A stretch of DNA of 20,990 nt from Isoetes engelmannii (lineage: Eukaryota; Streptophyta; Lycopodiopsida; Isoetales; Isoetaceae), in NCBI GenBank assembly GCA_011763485.2, contig JAANSK020274825.1, positions 1 through 20,990 of the forward strand, read 5' to 3'. The position numbers were made by a program, and so were the translations under genes. Shown here one piece after another: positions 19,664 through 20,990 of this stretch; position 1 is the stretch's first letter; each line of letters starts with the position of its first letter. Below the pieces are notes generated by a model that saw only the letters and a list, made by a program, of their open reading frames with translations, did no database searches and was not told where the DNA came from.

Positions 19664-19912
19664 ATGTCAATTTCTGAAAATAAGTGCAATATCAATGACA
19701 CGTTGGTGCTAGATAATGGAGCAGAGAAGATAGTGATTATCTCAAAAGAACTTTTGGAAGAATGTAGTGGAAAGAATGGATTTGTCAAACTTGGCAATGG
19801 TGAATTGCAATCAGTCCAAGATGAGAACCTTCAATATACTATCTTCAAAGGAAATGAAATCAAATTCATTGAAAAACATGTTAGAAATCTATTTGGTCTG
19901 GGCAACTTGTAA
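19664..19912 (+). pseudogene. Copia protease fragment
   Basis: The frame contains VLDNGAEKIVIISKELLEE then GFVKLGNGELQSVQ. Copia proteases have 'W..DSGA..H' and later 'V..G.G'. Here the catalytic DSGA has become DNGA and the tryptophan is absent, so activity is unlikely. The frame then runs on to KHVRNLFGLGNL before a stop. The placement between zinc knuckles and the pre-integrase region supports the call. Confidence 0.6.
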
Positions 19913-19920
19913 ATGCAGTA

Positions 19921-20126
19921 ATGGTCGTTGATGTTAATGTGTGGCATGGAAGACTCTATCATACTATTTTCAAAAATGTGGAAAAAATGATAAAGTAAGG
20001 ATTAATTGAGTCTACACAAACCAAAATTGAAAATAACTTATGTATTGGATGCATACTAGGACACAAGATTGCCATTCAAGAGATCTCTGAAAAGGACAAA
20101 AGAGATTTTAAACTTGATCCATACTG
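19921..20126 (+). pseudogene. Copia GAG-pre-integrase (HHCC zinc-binding) fragment
   Basis: The frame reads VDVNVWHGRLYHTIFKNVEK and MIK, a stop, then GLIESTQTKIENNLCIGCIL GHK. The W-H-x4-H ... C-x2-C arrangement is that of the HHCC zinc-binding domain before the copia integrase core. All four ligands are present. One in-frame stop (19996 region) and a later frame change (to LIHTDLCG) break it. Confidence 0.75.
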
Positions 20127-20165
20127 ACCTTTGTGGTCTTTGAATGGGGGATTTTATTTGGAGGG

Positions 20166-20408
20166 TTTTTTTAGAAATGGTTTAGAGGGTTTTGTAGTAG
20201 AATATTCCTTGGAATATTTTGTTGTGGCATGTTAAAGTGCTTGACAATTTTTGTTAACATGAAGCAATATTTACTAGTACGGTTCAACATATAGCAAGAT
20301 CAAAATGGAGTCAACAGTACATTTTTCGTGAGAACTCAATAGTACATGAAATGTAGGTTACAAACCACACTATTAACTACTAGAAACTAATTTCAAAGAG
20401 ATACATAC
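20166..20408. other. Short intergenic stretch with a palindrome
   Basis: No coding sequence is recognisable. An inverted repeat AATATTCC-TT-GGAATATT lies at 20201-20218. On the minus strand this region would be the 3' flank of the SWIM gene. Confidence 0.4.
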
Positions 20409-20458
20409 GAAGGATTCATCTTAGGACATCATCGAAGGATTGAGCGCAGGACATCATC
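20409..20458. repeat. 25-bp tandem duplication at the SWIM gene 3' end
   Basis: GAAGGATTCATCTTAGGACA-TCATC (20409-20433) is followed immediately by GAAGGATTGAGCGCAGGACA-TCATC (20434-20458), with four differences in 25 bases. The stop codon of the SWIM reading frame (20431-20429 on the minus strand) lies inside the first unit. Confidence 0.85.
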
Positions 20459-20990
20459 TGTGATCACAGGTTGGATGATGTCTAAGTGCAATCTTGGGTC
20501 ATGGTTCAATATCTTGGCTAGAACATACATCAAATGTTTGCATGGAGTGTACTTTTGTTTTGCTGTTCTAGCCAAGAAATCTGCACATGTGCAATATGGA
20601 TATTTGCAGATTCTCACCTTGTATGTTTCGTTTGGTCTTCTGATACAATATTCGACATCTAACTGAGGTGTGATGACTTGTGTCGAAATCAGATTACAGT
20701 CCATTTGTAGAGCTTGTTCAAGTCTGACTTCTGCTTCCTTCCCCAACTTGGTTCTTTTATTCATACGTTTTCCAAAGCGCACCATAACTGTCATTGGGTC
20801 ACTTGTGGTGGTGGAGTCCTTTTGCATGGAAGGATTATTTGGGTTGATCCCTCTAACTGAATAGTTCCCTCTTTCTAATACTTCCAACTCTTCACTGCTC
20901 AATTTGACCCCAATACTGACTGGCCAATCAGCTGGTCTAGCCGGCACATGTAATATGTTAGTGGAGGGATACCAGGTGTGTTGGACATGT
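20429..20990 (-). CDS. SWIM zinc-finger protein, 3' part (5' end beyond the window)
   Basis: The minus-strand frame is open from the window edge (20990) to a TGA at 20431-20429, about 186 codons. The upstream part continues without a stop (HVQHTWYPSTNILHVPARPA), so 20947, which is a GTG, is not the start. The C-terminal half holds a SWIM motif: KVRICKYPYCTCADF, then KYTPCKHLMYVLAKIL, i.e. C-x-C-xn-C-x-H with about 15 residues between the pairs. SWIM domains bind DNA or protein and occur in MULE transposases, plant FAR1-like proteins and SWIM-only proteins. The sequence before it (RTKLGKEAEVRLEQALQMDC) is helical and charged. No transposase catalytic core is visible, so a host gene is likely but a transposon exon cannot be excluded. 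The last codons (DDVLRSILR) lie in a tandem 25-bp repeat. Confidence 0.65.
   Translation of the reverse strand, partial: HVQHTWYPSTNILHVPARPADWPVSIGVKLSSEELEVLERGNYSVRGINPNNPSMQKDSTTTSDPMTVMVRFGKRMNKRTKLGKEAEVRLEQALQMDCNLISTQVITPQLDVEYCIRRPNETYKVRICKYPYCTCADFLARTAKQKYTPCKHLMYVLAKILNHDPRLHLDIIQPVITDDVLRSILR

Larger units (their letters stand above)
18790..20165 (+). mobile_element. Decayed Ty1/copia LTR-retrotransposon internal region
   Basis: Plus-strand segments in the order of a copia polyprotein are gag (18991-19332), zinc knuckles (19348-19554), protease (19664-19912) and GAG-pre-integrase (19921-20126). At about 20115-20140 another frame reads LNLIHTDLCG, the usual linker into the integrase core, and then the sequence stops resembling the family. 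Stops and frameshifts part the segments. No LTRs or primer-binding site were found by eye. It lies between the UGP3 promoter and the SWIM gene. Confidence 0.8.

Noticed and set aside
20429-20947. SWIM protein starting at 20947
   Set aside because: That codon is GTG and the frame stays open to the window edge, so the true start lies outside.
1-20990. CRISPR array, tRNA or rRNA genes
   Set aside because: No regularly spaced short repeats, no tRNA cloverleaf signature and no rRNA segment seen on either strand; the window is nuclear plant DNA.

Overview
This is a window of nuclear DNA from a land plant. The main evidence is a multi-exon gene on the minus strand (13370-18207) that can be spliced by eye into a 949-residue protein. 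It matches the plant chloroplast UDP-glucose pyrophosphorylase of sulfolipid synthesis (UGP3) along almost its full length. Its 16 introns are short (59-298 bp) and the protein is clearly diverged from the Arabidopsis one as I remember it. Both facts fit a non-angiosperm land plant (bryophyte, lycophyte or fern) better than a seed-plant crop, but I cannot name the species.

Layout. Positions 1-98 are the 3' end of a non-LTR retroelement. Positions 99-4361 are AT-rich and mostly without recognisable genes; they hold a tandem heat-shock-element-like motif (828-867), an imperfect AT-rich inverted repeat (about 900-1740), two families of direct repeats, and unrecognised ORF-like stretches. Positions 4362-11152 are retroelement debris: a minus-strand 3' tail (4362-4421), a 5'-truncated minus-strand LINE (4856 to about 6630), and head-to-head with it a longer plus-strand LINE of the same family (about 6700-11152). 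The longer LINE has ORF1, endonuclease and reverse-transcriptase segments, all broken by stops and frameshifts, and carries two internal tandem duplications. Positions 11153-12660 hold an unrecognised coding-like pseudogene and a minus-strand Ty3/gypsy reverse-transcriptase fragment.

Positions 13370-18207 hold the one gene that looks intact. It is followed upstream (18208-18790) by its likely promoter and leader. Positions 18790-20165 are a decayed plus-strand Ty1/copia element (gag with zinc knuckles, protease, GAG-pre-integrase). Positions 20429-20990 hold the 3' end of a minus-strand gene encoding a SWIM zinc-finger protein whose beginning lies beyond the window.

The genes do not form a pathway together. 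UGP3 would supply UDP-glucose in the plastid for sulfoquinovosyl-diacylglycerol synthesis, the SWIM protein is of unknown role, and the rest is transposon sequence. I found no RNA gene, CRISPR array or convincing new system. The points most worth a second look are a GC-AG intron in UGP3, the tandem heat-shock elements next to the AT-rich inverted repeat, the repair-like scar in the minus-strand LINE, and the unrecognised coding-like stretches at 3142-3899 and 11200-11830.
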